Of a stretch of DNA of 64,000 nucleotides, positions 8,943-17,332 are shown piece by piece. This stretch comes from UBA5336 sp038526245 (GTDB taxonomy: Bacteria; Pseudomonadota; Alphaproteobacteria; Caulobacterales; Hyphomonadaceae): assembly GCA_038526245.1 (NCBI GenBank), contig JBCBGZ010000007.1:1-64000 (forward strand). Reading direction: 5' to 3'. The translations under genes were made by a program, and so were the position numbers. Below the pieces are notes generated by a model. The model saw only the letters and a program-made list of their open reading frames with translations. It had not been told where the DNA came from and did not search any database. Every line of letters starts with the position of its first letter. Position 1 is the stretch's first letter.

Positions 8943-8965
8943 TTAACGTGGTTAACCCGCCTTAA
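8943..8965. promoter_or_regulatory. Cluster of three TTAA boxes upstream of the kinase gene
   Basis: TTAA occurs at 8943-8946, 8952-8955 and 8962-8965 in the gap between the kinase start (8870) and the pepN stop. The spacing is 9 and 10 bases. The consensus for the cell-cycle regulator CtrA is TTAA-N7-TTAAC, which needs 11 bases start to start, so these are not perfect sites. They may be weak half-sites, and the last overlaps the pepN stop codon. Confidence 0.25.
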
Positions 8966-11553
8966 GCATTCTCCCCGCCATGGGCGAGCGCGCGGGAGAC
9001 AATGTCGCGGGCATTCTTGGAAAGATCGCTTTCACCAAGACGCTGCAACGTGGCTTCTGCTTGACCGCGCGCGACGGGTTCCAGGCTGCGCCATTGTTCA
9101 AATGCGGTCAGCAGTCTCGCCGCCACAGCAGGGTTGGATTTGTCTACGCGCGAAACGATGTCTTCGACTAGACGGTAGCCCGACCCATCCGGCGCGTGGA
9201 AGGCGGCTAGGTTCTGCATTGCGAAGACACCTGCGATGGACCGCACTCGGTTCGGGTTCGCAAGCGTGAAGTCCGGATGGGCGAGAAACGGCTTTAGATC
9301 CGCAGCCGAGTCCGCACTCATGGCTGCGACCTGGAACCATTTATCGATGACGAGGGGCTGGTCTTTGTATTCGTCATAGAAATTATCAAACCACACCGAA
9401 CTCGCGCCCTGGGCTTCGCCAAGGGCACGCAGGCAGGCAAGCGTTTCGGTGAAGTTCGTTGCGGCTTCGAAGGCGTCTTCAAGCGCCTGGAGGCTATGTT
9501 GCTCAGGACTTACCGCAAGCAGGGAGATGGCCGCGGCGCGCAACGCACGTTTTCCGGCTTGTTCGGCAGACGGCTCAAACGGACTCGGGATCGGTTCGTC
9601 CAAGACATCATGGGCGAAGCGCATCAAATCCGGCAGCGCGATCAGGCTTTCGCGAACGGACTTGCGCGCGTTGGCCAGGGCGACGGGATCGGCAGGCGTT
9701 CGGGCCTGGAACAATTCGGTCAAGCCGGGCAGCCCGAGCAACAGTGCGGCGAAGGCCGGATCTTCCTTGGCTGTACTCCGGGAGGCCTTAGCCATGGCCT
9801 CGATGATCTCGGCGTTCGGCGCGGCCGTGTCGCCATATGCCAGCGAGAGGATTTCCCGCTGCAGGAGTGATTGCAGCGCATCCCAGCGATTGAACGGGTC
9901 AGTGTCGACCGTAACGAGGCGAAGGCGCTCCTCATCTGTGAGGTCACTTTGGAGGTGGATTGGCGCTGAAAAGCCCCGATTCAAGCTGATAAGGGGCCGT
10001 TGTTGACCGGGTTCGGCCTTGTAGGTCAGCGTGGCTGAGCTGGTCTCTAAGACAAAGAGTTGATCGTCTTTACCGTCCTCGGGCAGGGCCCAGAGGAGCG
10101 GGATTGGCAGCGGCGTGGGATTGGGCTCCACACTGGTGACCGGATTGGTCTGCGTCAGTTCAATGCGGCCTTCGCCCGTGGCTGGGTCGAAGCTGTGGGC
10201 GGCCGTAACGGTTGGCGTCCCAGGCTGGCGATACCAGGTCAGAAAATGCGAAAGGTCCTGCCCGCTCGCCTCAGCAAAACAGCTATAAAAGTCTTCGATC
10301 GTGGCCGCTTTGCCATCGAAGCGGTCGAAATAGAGATCCATGCCCTTGGCAAACGCGTCATTGCCAATCAGCGTTTTCAACATGCGGATCAGTTCGGCGC
10401 CCTTCTCGTACACGGTTGCTGTGTAGAGGTTGTCGACACTGGCATATTGATCTGGCCGCACGGCGTGGGCGAGCGGGCCGCCATCTTCAGCGAACTGCCG
10501 GGCCCGCAGGCGGATCACGTCCTTTATGCGCTGCACCGGGCGGGCACGCATATCGGCTGAGAATTCCTGGTCTCGAAAGACTGTAAGCCCTTCTTTCAGG
10601 CAAAGCTGGAACCAGTCCCGGCAGGTGATCCGGTTGCCTGTCCAGTTGTGGAAATACTCATGGGCGACGATGGATTCGATGGCTTCGAAGTCGCCATCGG
10701 TCGCGGTCGCTTCATCGGCCAGCACATAGGCGGAATTGAAGATATTGAGGCCCTTGTTTTCCATCGCGCCGAAATTGAAGTCGCGCACGGCAACGATGTT
10801 GAACACGCCCAGATCGTACTCGCGGCCAAATACGTCCTCGTCCCACTTCATGGAGCGTTTCAGGCTATCCATGGCGTAGGCGGCGCGATCGGCGTCTCCC
10901 TTGTCCACATGGATAGCCAGGTCGACGGCGCGGCCACTGCGCGTGGTGAAACTGTCTTTGAAGACGTCATAGTCGCCCGCGCACAGCGCGAACAGATAGC
11001 TCGGCTTGGGGTGGGGGTCGTCCCACTCGGCGAAGTGGCGGCCTTCGCCAAGTTCGCCTGCCGCGCCGGGTGTGCCGTTGGCCAGCAGGAAAGGAAAGTC
11101 CGCCTTCGCGCCCTCGAGGCGGACGTGGAATCGGCTCATCACATCGGGGCGGTCTGGCCAGTAGGTGATCCGGCGAAAGCCATCCGCTTCGCATTGGGTG
11201 CACAACCGCCCACCGGACACGTAGAGCCCTGACAGCGCCGTGTTCTTTCGAGGCTGATTTTCCACTGTGATCGCCAGGTCAAACGCGTCGGGCATGTCGC
11301 GGAGAGTCAGCGTTTCGTCGCCCAGCGAATAGCCCTCCTCGCTCAGGGCCGTCCCGTTCACCGCAACCGACTTCAGCGCCAAGCCTACACCGTCAAGAAC
11401 CATATCTCCGGCGCCGACCCGTTTAACGCGAAGCACGCTCTCAACCTGCGTCGTATCAAAGCCTAATCTGAAGCAGATCGACACGGACTCGATTTCGAAA
11501 GGATAGGGCGCATAGGCAGAGAGCTTGACGGGGACGGGCGTATCAGTGCGCAT
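8962..11553 (-). CDS. pepN: Aminopeptidase N (M1 family)
   Basis: The 863-residue protein is a full-length M1 zinc aminopeptidase of the E. coli PepN type (E. coli 870 residues). The substrate-binding motif GAMEN lies at 262-266. The zinc site is HEYFH at 298-302 with the third ligand Glu321 in LKEGLTVF, almost the same numbering as E. coli. It removes N-terminal residues from peptides in the cytosol. It reads from an ATG at 11553, which abuts the divergent VanZ-like gene. No signal peptide is present. Confidence 0.97.
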   Translation of the reverse strand: MRTDTPVPVKLSAYAPYPFEIESVSICFRLGFDTTQVESVLRVKRVGAGDMVLDGVGLALKSVAVNGTALSEEGYSLGDETLTLRDMPDAFDLAITVENQPRKNTALSGLYVSGGRLCTQCEADGFRRITYWPDRPDVMSRFHVRLEGAKADFPFLLANGTPGAAGELGEGRHFAEWDDPHPKPSYLFALCAGDYDVFKDSFTTRSGRAVDLAIHVDKGDADRAAYAMDSLKRSMKWDEDVFGREYDLGVFNIVAVRDFNFGAMENKGLNIFNSAYVLADEATATDGDFEAIESIVAHEYFHNWTGNRITCRDWFQLCLKEGLTVFRDQEFSADMRARPVQRIKDVIRLRARQFAEDGGPLAHAVRPDQYASVDNLYTATVYEKGAELIRMLKTLIGNDAFAKGMDLYFDRFDGKAATIEDFYSCFAEASGQDLSHFLTWYRQPGTPTVTAAHSFDPATGEGRIELTQTNPVTSVEPNPTPLPIPLLWALPEDGKDDQLFVLETSSATLTYKAEPGQQRPLISLNRGFSAPIHLQSDLTDEERLRLVTVDTDPFNRWDALQSLLQREILSLAYGDTAAPNAEIIEAMAKASRSTAKEDPAFAALLLGLPGLTELFQARTPADPVALANARKSVRESLIALPDLMRFAHDVLDEPIPSPFEPSAEQAGKRALRAAAISLLAVSPEQHSLQALEDAFEAATNFTETLACLRALGEAQGASSVWFDNFYDEYKDQPLVIDKWFQVAAMSADSAADLKPFLAHPDFTLANPNRVRSIAGVFAMQNLAAFHAPDGSGYRLVEDIVSRVDKSNPAVAARLLTAFEQWRSLEPVARGQAEATLQRLGESDLSKNARDIVSRALAHGGENA

Positions 11554-11988
11554 GTGGGGCCTTCAGTGAGACGATCTGTGAGCCCCACACTTGGGGTGGG
11601 AAGGCATGTTTTGGCAAGGCCGCTAAAAGCGCAGACGACATGGCGAGATGGCGCAGCCTGGGCGACGCTTGGCGCCTATGCGTTGGTGCTGGTGTTCCTG
11701 GCGCTGAAGCCTCCGTCGGGCAATGCGGGTTTTGAAGGCCAGGACAAGATACTGCACGCGGGTGCGTTTGCAGTGCTGTTCGTTTTGGCGTGGCTCGCCA
11801 TGCGGGGTCGTTATCCGGTCCGGGGCGTCGCAGGCTGCATGGCCTTTGGCGCGGCCATAGAGCTTGCCCAGGGGGCGATGCCGTTCGGCCGCGAGCCCAG
11901 TATCGCAGACATGCTTGCCAACAGTCTCGGGATTGGACTGGGCGCAGGTGCTATTATTGTGCTGAAGCGAGTGACCGCCCGGCGTTGA
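11554..11988 (+). CDS. VanZ-like membrane protein
   Basis: The 144-residue frame encodes a small membrane protein with about three to four hydrophobic segments (ATLGAYALVLVFLALKP, ILHAGAFAVLFVLAWLAM, IELAQGAMPFGREPSIADML). The combination of DKILHAGAF with IELAQG and a following Arg/Asp-containing D-N helix is the VanZ-like signature. The function is unknown in most bacteria. The start is uncertain: GTG 11554 directly abuts the pepN start, and TTG 11590 or GTG 11596 would give a shorter protein with the same membrane core. The stop is directly next to the convergent gene at 11989. Confidence 0.8.
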   Translation: MGPSVRRSVSPTLGVGRHVLARPLKAQTTWRDGAAWATLGAYALVLVFLALKPPSGNAGFEGQDKILHAGAFAVLFVLAWLAMRGRYPVRGVAGCMAFGAAIELAQGAMPFGREPSIADMLANSLGIGLGAGAIIVLKRVTARR

Positions 11989-12573
11989 TTATTCCGCAGC
12001 GACGGCAGCGGTTTCTTTTTCGCTTGGCGGGACCTGGTAGACGTCGCGGACGATGGCTGCACAGTGCTTTGCGACCCGCAGTACGTCATCGGGCAGGTCG
12101 TGGGGGTTCTCAGATGCAAACTTCACGAACTTGCGGATCTGGCGCAGCATATGGGGCGAGTTAGCGATGAGGCGCGCCTGGTGCTCAATTTTGCCGGGGT
12201 CGCGGTCGTATTCAGAGCCGGGAACGCGCCAGCCGCCCCAGTCATTCTCGTCCGTCATAACAACAGGGAATGTGCCGGGATAGGGATGGTGTCCGGTGTC
12301 TTCGCCAACGCCCTGCCAGCGGTTCTTCATCCGGAAGATGCGCCAGTCATCAGCTTCGATATCGTCAGATGCCAGGCCGTTGCGCTCGTTGAGCTTCGAC
12401 TCCGAGACCAACTCTCCGCCAGTAAACTCGCGGCCAAGTCCGACATCATAGGTCACGCGCAGGGGCTCTGGCACATCCTTAACCCAATGGGGGATGACCT
12501 GTTCAACAAGGGCATAGGTGCCGACGGGCTTCACAAACACACGTTGGTTCTTGTGGAACAGGGCCTTGGCCAT
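11989..12573 (-). CDS. Conserved hypothetical protein
   Basis: The 194-residue protein starts at ATG 12573, preceded on its strand by AGGAG 7-8 bases upstream; longer in-frame starts lack such a site. It begins MAKALFHKNQRVFVKPVGTYALVEQV, a short SH3-like beta segment, followed by an acidic, Trp-rich region (WRIFRMKNRWQGVGED, DENDWGGWRV) and a helical C-terminus ending in an Ala-Glu-rich tail. No signal peptide or membrane segment is present. It looks like a protein conserved among Caulobacter- and sphingomonad-type bacteria, but I know of no function. It converges with the VanZ-like gene with no gap. Confidence 0.75.
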   Translation of the reverse strand: MAKALFHKNQRVFVKPVGTYALVEQVIPHWVKDVPEPLRVTYDVGLGREFTGGELVSESKLNERNGLASDDIEADDWRIFRMKNRWQGVGEDTGHHPYPGTFPVVMTDENDWGGWRVPGSEYDRDPGKIEHQARLIANSPHMLRQIRKFVKFASENPHDLPDDVLRVAKHCAAIVRDVYQVPPSEKETAAVAAE

Positions 12574-12770
12574 GGGGTTCTCCTGCGGGACTAACCCTGA
12601 AGTCATCGCACATCCGGCTTGAAGTTTGGTGAACAGGCCACGGCAAATTTCCGCGATTGGAGACCCGCAGCGCCCACCAATCGAACTTATCCTTGCGTGA
12701 AGGGTTTCCGTGCGCGTCAAGGAGAGTATCCTGAGTAAAACAAGACTTCGTGGGAGTGAGACGACAAGCG

Positions 12771-13886
12771 ATGAATTTCGACTTTTCAGAAGACCAGAAA
12801 TTCCTGCGCGATGAAGCGCGCAAATTCCTGTCGGCCGAGTGTCCCAGCACAGCCGTTCGCCAGGTGCTCGACAATGCTGACGTCAGCCATGATGCCGCGC
12901 TTTGGACAAAGATCGGCGAAATGGGATGGCTCGGTGCCGCGATACCCGAAGAACATGGCGGATTGGGGCTCGGCATGCTGGAAATGTGCGTCATCGCTGA
13001 GGAGCTCGGCCGTGTGCTCGCGCCGGTCCCGTTTGCCTCTACCGCATACCTGTTGGTCGAGGCGCTCAAATTGGCCGGCAGCGATGCCCAAAAATCTGCC
13101 GTTCTGCCAAAGATCGCCGCAGGAGACGTCGTCGGCGCGCTTGCCCTCTCTGAAGGACCGGGTGAGCCGGATCCGTCGCGTTTGTCCTGCCGGTTTGAAG
13201 GCGGTGCGCTTACGGGAAAGAAAATCCCGGTGACCGATGGAGACATCGCCACACATGCGATTGTTTTGGCCGGCGAAGGCTCTGGCGCCAGCCTCGTGCT
13301 TGTGGACCTGACCGGGGACGGCGTCTCGCGGTCGGTCGTGAAGACGCTTGATCCAACGCGAAGTCACGCAGAAATTGTGTTTGACGGCGCACCAGCGGAG
13401 CGTTTGGGCAATGCTGGAGAGGGGGCAGATCTGCTCGACAAGCTGCTTGAGCGTGCCGCGGTTCTCTTTGCTTTCGAACAACTCGGGGGCGCGTCCCGGT
13501 GCCAGGAAATGGCAACCGAGTACGCCAAGGAGCGTTACGCTTTTGGCCGGCCCATCGGCGGAAACCAGGCGATCAAACACAAGCTCGCCGAGATGTATGT
13601 GAAAAACGAGGTTGCCCGTTCCAACTGTTATTATGGCGCGTGGGCGCTCTCGACCGATGCGCCGGAACTGCCCGAAGCCGCTGCTGCTGCGCGCGTGGCG
13701 GCAAGTGAAGCCTTCTGGTTTGCCAGCAAGGAAAACATTCAGACCCATGGCGGCATGGGGTTCACCTGGGAAGTGGACTGCCACTTGTTCTATCGGCGCG
13801 CCAAACTGCTCGCCGTCCAGATCGGCGCGCCGAAAACCTGGAAAGAGAAGCTCGTTCGCGCCCTGGAAATGAAGAACGCCGCCTGA
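12771..13886 (+). CDS. Acyl-CoA dehydrogenase (subunit 1 of an adjacent pair)
   Basis: The 371-residue protein has the acyl-CoA dehydrogenase fold: N-terminal helical domain (MNFDFSEDQKFLRDEARKFL), a mid beta-domain and a C-terminal helical domain with YAFGRPIGGNQAIKHKLAEM and IQTHGGMGFTWE. The C-terminus ends at KLVRALEM without the usual GGT/EGT-x-EI motif. Such shortened ACADs often form heteromers with a second ACAD, as the FadE/ChsE pairs of steroid degradation do. ATG 12771 is chosen because it begins the conserved N-terminal helix. The second ACAD gene follows after 79 bases. Confidence 0.9.
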   Translation: MNFDFSEDQKFLRDEARKFLSAECPSTAVRQVLDNADVSHDAALWTKIGEMGWLGAAIPEEHGGLGLGMLEMCVIAEELGRVLAPVPFASTAYLLVEALKLAGSDAQKSAVLPKIAAGDVVGALALSEGPGEPDPSRLSCRFEGGALTGKKIPVTDGDIATHAIVLAGEGSGASLVLVDLTGDGVSRSVVKTLDPTRSHAEIVFDGAPAERLGNAGEGADLLDKLLERAAVLFAFEQLGGASRCQEMATEYAKERYAFGRPIGGNQAIKHKLAEMYVKNEVARSNCYYGAWALSTDAPELPEAAAAARVAASEAFWFASKENIQTHGGMGFTWEVDCHLFYRRAKLLAVQIGAPKTWKEKLVRALEMKNAA

Positions 13887-13928
13887 TGGCAAATACGTCG
13901 CACGGCCTGCCGTAGCGGTAATTTGATA

Positions 13929-13942
13929 TATCTCGTGAGATA
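13929..13942. promoter_or_regulatory. Palindromic operator candidate between two acyl-CoA dehydrogenase genes
   Basis: TATCTC and GAGATA form a perfect 6-bp inverted repeat around a GT centre, 24 bases upstream of the ATG of the second dehydrogenase gene. A site of this size and placement fits a TetR- or GntR-type fatty acid regulator, but the regulator is not identified and no gene for one is adjacent. Confidence 0.35.
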
Positions 13943-13965
13943 CGAAACGTTTGGGAGTCGCCACC

Positions 13966-15171
13966 ATGGATTTCAACGACACACCGGAAGAAGCCGAATT
14001 CCGCGCTGAAGCGCGCGCCTTTCTGGACCAACACCTTGAGCCGAAGGGTGCGAAACCCCTGCGCCAGCGCGTTTCGGGCGAAGAGTTCATGCAGCGGGCC
14101 AAGGCCTGGCAAGCCCAGAAGGCCGATGGCGGCTATGCCCAGATCACCTGGCCAAAGGAGATTGGCGGGCGCGGTGGCACGCCCATGCAGCAGGTCATCT
14201 GGAATCAAGAGGAGGGCAAGTTCGACGCGCCGACCGGGCCGTTCACCATCGGCCTTGGCATGTGCATCCCTACTGTGATCGCGTTCGGGTCCAACGACCA
14301 CAAGAAGCGCTATGTTGGCAAGGCCCTGCGCGGCGAGGAAATCTGGTGCCAGCTCTTCTCCGAGCCAGCAGCGGGCTCTGACGTGGCCGGCGTAAAGACC
14401 CGCGCGATCAAGGATGGTGATGAGTGGGTCATTAACGGCCAGAAGGTCTGGACCTCCGGCGCCCACTATTCCGATTATGGCATCCTGCTCGTGCGCACAG
14501 ACCCAAGCGCGCCCAAGCATAAGGGCCTGACCATGTTCATCGTGGACATGAAACAGGCCGGCGTCGAAGCGCGCCCGATCCATCAGGCGTCGGGCGGACG
14601 TGAGTTCAACGAGGTCTATTTCACAGATGTGCGCATCCCGGATTCCGACCGTCTCGGCGAAGTGGGGCAGGGCTGGAAAGTCGCCATCGTCACCTTGATG
14701 AATGAGCGCCTCGCCGTGGGCGGATCACCGGGTCCGGACTGGGCCGAGATCATGGAGTATGCCCGCAAGGCCGGTACGCTCAGCGAAAGTGACTTCCGAC
14801 AGACGCTAGCCGATTGGTATGTTGCCGCCCAGGGCTACAAGCTGACGAAATTCCGCACGCAAACAGCGCTCTCCAAGGGCGAGACGCCGGGGCCGGAAAG
14901 CTCTATCGGGAAAATCATCACCGCCAACCAGCTGCAGGACATCTGCAACTCGGCCATTGAGATGCAAGGCCACTATGGCCTGATGACCGATGAGGAGGAG
15001 ATGCCCGCCGATGCGCTGTTCCAACAGAGCTTCATGTGGGCACCGGGCCTGCGCATTGCGGGCGGCACCGACGAGATCTTGAAGAACATCATTGCGGAGC
15101 GTGTGCTTGGCCTGCCCGGCGATGTTCGCGTCGACAAGGACGTGCCCTTCGATGAGCTCAAGCAAGGCTAG
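13966..15171 (+). CDS. Acyl-CoA dehydrogenase (subunit 2 of an adjacent pair)
   Basis: The 401-residue protein is a full-length ACAD. Visible are the FAD/substrate segment WCQLFSEPAAGSDVAG, the mid-domain WVINGQKVWTSGAH, and the C-terminal RIAGGTDEILKNIIAERVLGLP. GGAGTCG at 13953-13959 lies just ahead of ATG 13966. In many ACADs the C-terminal motif reads EGT; here it is GGT, so the catalytic glutamate must lie elsewhere, as in long-chain or IVD-type enzymes. With the preceding gene it may form a heterotetramer acting on a bulky substrate; this is inference. There is no terminator between the genes. Confidence 0.93.
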   Translation: MDFNDTPEEAEFRAEARAFLDQHLEPKGAKPLRQRVSGEEFMQRAKAWQAQKADGGYAQITWPKEIGGRGGTPMQQVIWNQEEGKFDAPTGPFTIGLGMCIPTVIAFGSNDHKKRYVGKALRGEEIWCQLFSEPAAGSDVAGVKTRAIKDGDEWVINGQKVWTSGAHYSDYGILLVRTDPSAPKHKGLTMFIVDMKQAGVEARPIHQASGGREFNEVYFTDVRIPDSDRLGEVGQGWKVAIVTLMNERLAVGGSPGPDWAEIMEYARKAGTLSESDFRQTLADWYVAAQGYKLTKFRTQTALSKGETPGPESSIGKIITANQLQDICNSAIEMQGHYGLMTDEEEMPADALFQQSFMWAPGLRIAGGTDEILKNIIAERVLGLPGDVRVDKDVPFDELKQG

Positions 15172-15308
15172 CCGCCCGATCTGGAATCTCACCGCTAATC
15201 GAACCGGTTGCAGCATGTCGAACACTTGATCGACAAAAATACGACGTTGGGTTGACCGACAAGTAAATGCTCGCTAACACTGCGCTCGGGGCGTAGATTT
15301 GGCTGGTT

Positions 15309-15710
15309 ATGCGGGTACGATATTCAAATTCGGTTTTGTACACTTTCCTGTGTCTCGGTGGCATATTGTTGGTCGCCGGAACCGTTTTGACGTTTTTGTC
15401 CGGTGGTATTCAGCTGAGCAGTCTGAGCGGCGCTCTACTGGTCGGGTTTGTCGTCTTGGGCGCAAACCGCCTGCTTCTTGTGCTTGAAGGAAACGAGTTG
15501 CAGGCACGCAACGTCCTTGGGATGACGCTTCGGCGCCATCCTGTGTCCGAGCTTCAGGTTGAAGCGGATAGCAAGGGAAATCGCCGTCTTGTTCGCGTGA
15601 GGTCCCACGGTCGGCCTCGGCCCATTCTCAGGGCAAAGACCCTGTTCCTCGACCGCGCCGATACGGAAGACTTGATCAACCTGTTTTCCGCGCGGGCATT
15701 TTCAGAATAG
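15309..15710 (+). CDS. Small membrane protein of unknown function
   Basis: The 133-residue protein has two hydrophobic helices near the N-terminus (LYTFLCLGGILLVAGTVLTFL and LSGALLVGFVVLGANRLLLVL) and a basic, soluble C-terminal half with beta-strand character (LQARNVLGMTLRRHPVSEL). This layout resembles small PH-like bacterial membrane proteins. No family can be assigned. It sits alone between the dehydrogenase pair and the convergent acyltransferase gene. Confidence 0.65.
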   Translation: MRVRYSNSVLYTFLCLGGILLVAGTVLTFLSGGIQLSSLSGALLVGFVVLGANRLLLVLEGNELQARNVLGMTLRRHPVSELQVEADSKGNRRLVRVRSHGRPRPILRAKTLFLDRADTEDLINLFSARAFSE

Positions 15711-15724
15711 CCGCGCTGAGCTGC

Positions 15725-16336
15725 TCAGGTCTCTTCCGTTGGCTCCCAGCCGCCAGGACGCCGACCCATGGCATCGGCATAGGGCGCTCTGATTTTTGCG
15801 ATGTCGGACTCGAAGTCACCGGTCGTTTCAACGGGTCCACTGACAGTAATCGTGTGCGTCTTATAGTCCAGAACGGACATGAGCACGGGCACACCTGCGG
15901 TGTGGGCGATATGGTAGAACCCTGATTTCCACCCCGCTGTGTAGCTTCGGGTGCCCTCGGGCGCGACAGCCAGGATCATGGTGTCCACGTCGTCAAACGC
16001 CCGCGCAGCCTGTCCCACCATGTCTTTTCCTCCGGACCGATCCACAGGCACCAAGCCAGCGCGGCGTGCAATCCATCCCAATGGGCCTTTGCCGAGGGAA
16101 TCCTTGCCCATCCAACGGAGTTTGATGCGGTAGTGCGCTGCTGCGGCGAGCATGTGAAATCCGTCCCAATTGGACGTGTGAGGCGCCGCAACAAGAACCG
16201 CTTTGTCGATGGTGGGCCAGTCACCCCGTATCCGCCAGCCAAATGCCCGCAGCCAGGTATGACCAACAAATCGAATGATCTCAGGGCCAAAGCCGCGATA
16301 CGGCGCCGGTTTGCCGGCAAAGCGTGGGGTGGCCAT
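15725..16336 (-). CDS. 1-acyl-glycerol-3-phosphate acyltransferase family protein
   Basis: The 203-residue protein has the PlsC-type acyltransferase motifs: HTSNWD near residue 53 (the HX4D catalytic motif), the substrate-binding LVPVDRSGG, and APEGTRSY (EGTR motif). It lacks the usual N-terminal membrane helix but has a short hydrophobic segment. It likely transfers an acyl chain to a lysophospholipid or related glycolipid at the membrane. On its strand GAGGATCC lies about 9 bases before the ATG at 16336. The neighbouring MBL hydrolase gene on the same strand ends 71 bases upstream of it. Confidence 0.9.
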   Translation of the reverse strand: MATPRFAGKPAPYRGFGPEIIRFVGHTWLRAFGWRIRGDWPTIDKAVLVAAPHTSNWDGFHMLAAAAHYRIKLRWMGKDSLGKGPLGWIARRAGLVPVDRSGGKDMVGQAARAFDDVDTMILAVAPEGTRSYTAGWKSGFYHIAHTAGVPVLMSVLDYKTHTITVSGPVETTGDFESDIAKIRAPYADAMGRRPGGWEPTEET

Positions 16337-16406
16337 GGCGCAGGATCCTCAGAAACGGATGACCTACGCTAGAGGCGTTTCCCTGCCGTGCGAAGCGAGA
16401 ATTGTG

Positions 16407-17306
16407 TCAGCTTGCGAGGCGATACTGGCTTTTCACACCGGGCGTAGCATCCGACGTGGTCACGTGGCCATCCTTCACCAATTGCATCATATGCCCCAAT
16501 ACCGAGTGGCAGGCCGCAGGATGGAGCTTCTTGTCGACCGCAGCGTAGATGGTTTTGACCATGTCCGGGATGGTTTTATCACCGGCAGCGAGTCTGGCGA
16601 TAATCGCCGTTTCGCGGGCCTTGCGATGATCGATATAGGCCTGGATGAAGCCGCTGGGATTGTCGGTCACAGGCGGGCCATGGGTTGGCCAAATGGTGGA
16701 AAAGCCGCGATCGCGCACTTTTTCGAGGCTGGCGATATAGTCGCCCATGTCGCCATCGGGCGGAGAGATAACCGTTGTAGACCAGCCCATGATATGATCG
16801 CCGGAGAACAGGGCGTTCTCCTCACGCAGCGCGTAGCAAACATGGTTTGACGTGTGGCCCGGGGTCTCGATCGCTTCCAGCGTCCAGTCGGGGCCCTGCG
16901 CCGTCCAGCCATCGCCAATGGTCTCGTCTGGGCGGAAGCTAAGATCATCCCCAGCCTCCATGCGCACCTCGGATTCGGTGGGGATGGCGGGGCCCTTCGC
17001 ATACACTTTGCAACCGGCCCATTCCGCCAGGGGGTGCGCCAGCGGGGAGTGGTCCATGTGGGAATGGGTGACCACGACATGGGAAATCGTCTCGCCGTCC
17101 AGCGCAGCTTTGAGCGCGTCAAAGTGATCGTCTTGAAGCGGGCCCGGGTCGATCACGGCGACAGTGCCGCGGCCAATGATGTATACACCCGTCCCTGTGT
17201 AGGTGAATGCGCCGGGATTGTTCGCAATCACGCGGCGAACCATAGGCGAGACCTGATCCACGCGCCCGTATTCGACGTCGATTTCTTTTACAAAAGGTAT
17301 GGCCAT
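16407..17306 (-). CDS. MBL-fold metallo-hydrolase (LACTB2-like)
   Basis: The 299-residue protein has the metallo-beta-lactamase motif HSHMDH at 81-86 (two His, Asp, His ligands) and later His ligands in ETPGHTSNH and PTHGP. The C-terminal 80 residues form a winged-helix-like domain (AACHSVLGHMMQLVKDGHVT), the arrangement of LACTB2/glyoxalase-II-like hydrolases. Substrate is unknown; RNA, thioester or lactone hydrolysis is possible. The start ATG 17306 precedes MAIPFVKEID. It shares strand with the acyltransferase and the ATP-grasp-like gene. Confidence 0.9.
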   Translation of the reverse strand: MAIPFVKEIDVEYGRVDQVSPMVRRVIANNPGAFTYTGTGVYIIGRGTVAVIDPGPLQDDHFDALKAALDGETISHVVVTHSHMDHSPLAHPLAEWAGCKVYAKGPAIPTESEVRMEAGDDLSFRPDETIGDGWTAQGPDWTLEAIETPGHTSNHVCYALREENALFSGDHIMGWSTTVISPPDGDMGDYIASLEKVRDRGFSTIWPTHGPPVTDNPSGFIQAYIDHRKARETAIIARLAAGDKTIPDMVKTIYAAVDKKLHPAACHSVLGHMMQLVKDGHVTTSDATPGVKSQYRLAS

Positions 17307-17332
17307 AGGGGCGTTGTCTCGTCCGTTAATGA

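Noticed and set aside
12786..14102. Long minus-strand frame of 438 codons
   Set aside because: It lies antisense to the acyl-CoA dehydrogenase pair, which have clear motifs and start sites.
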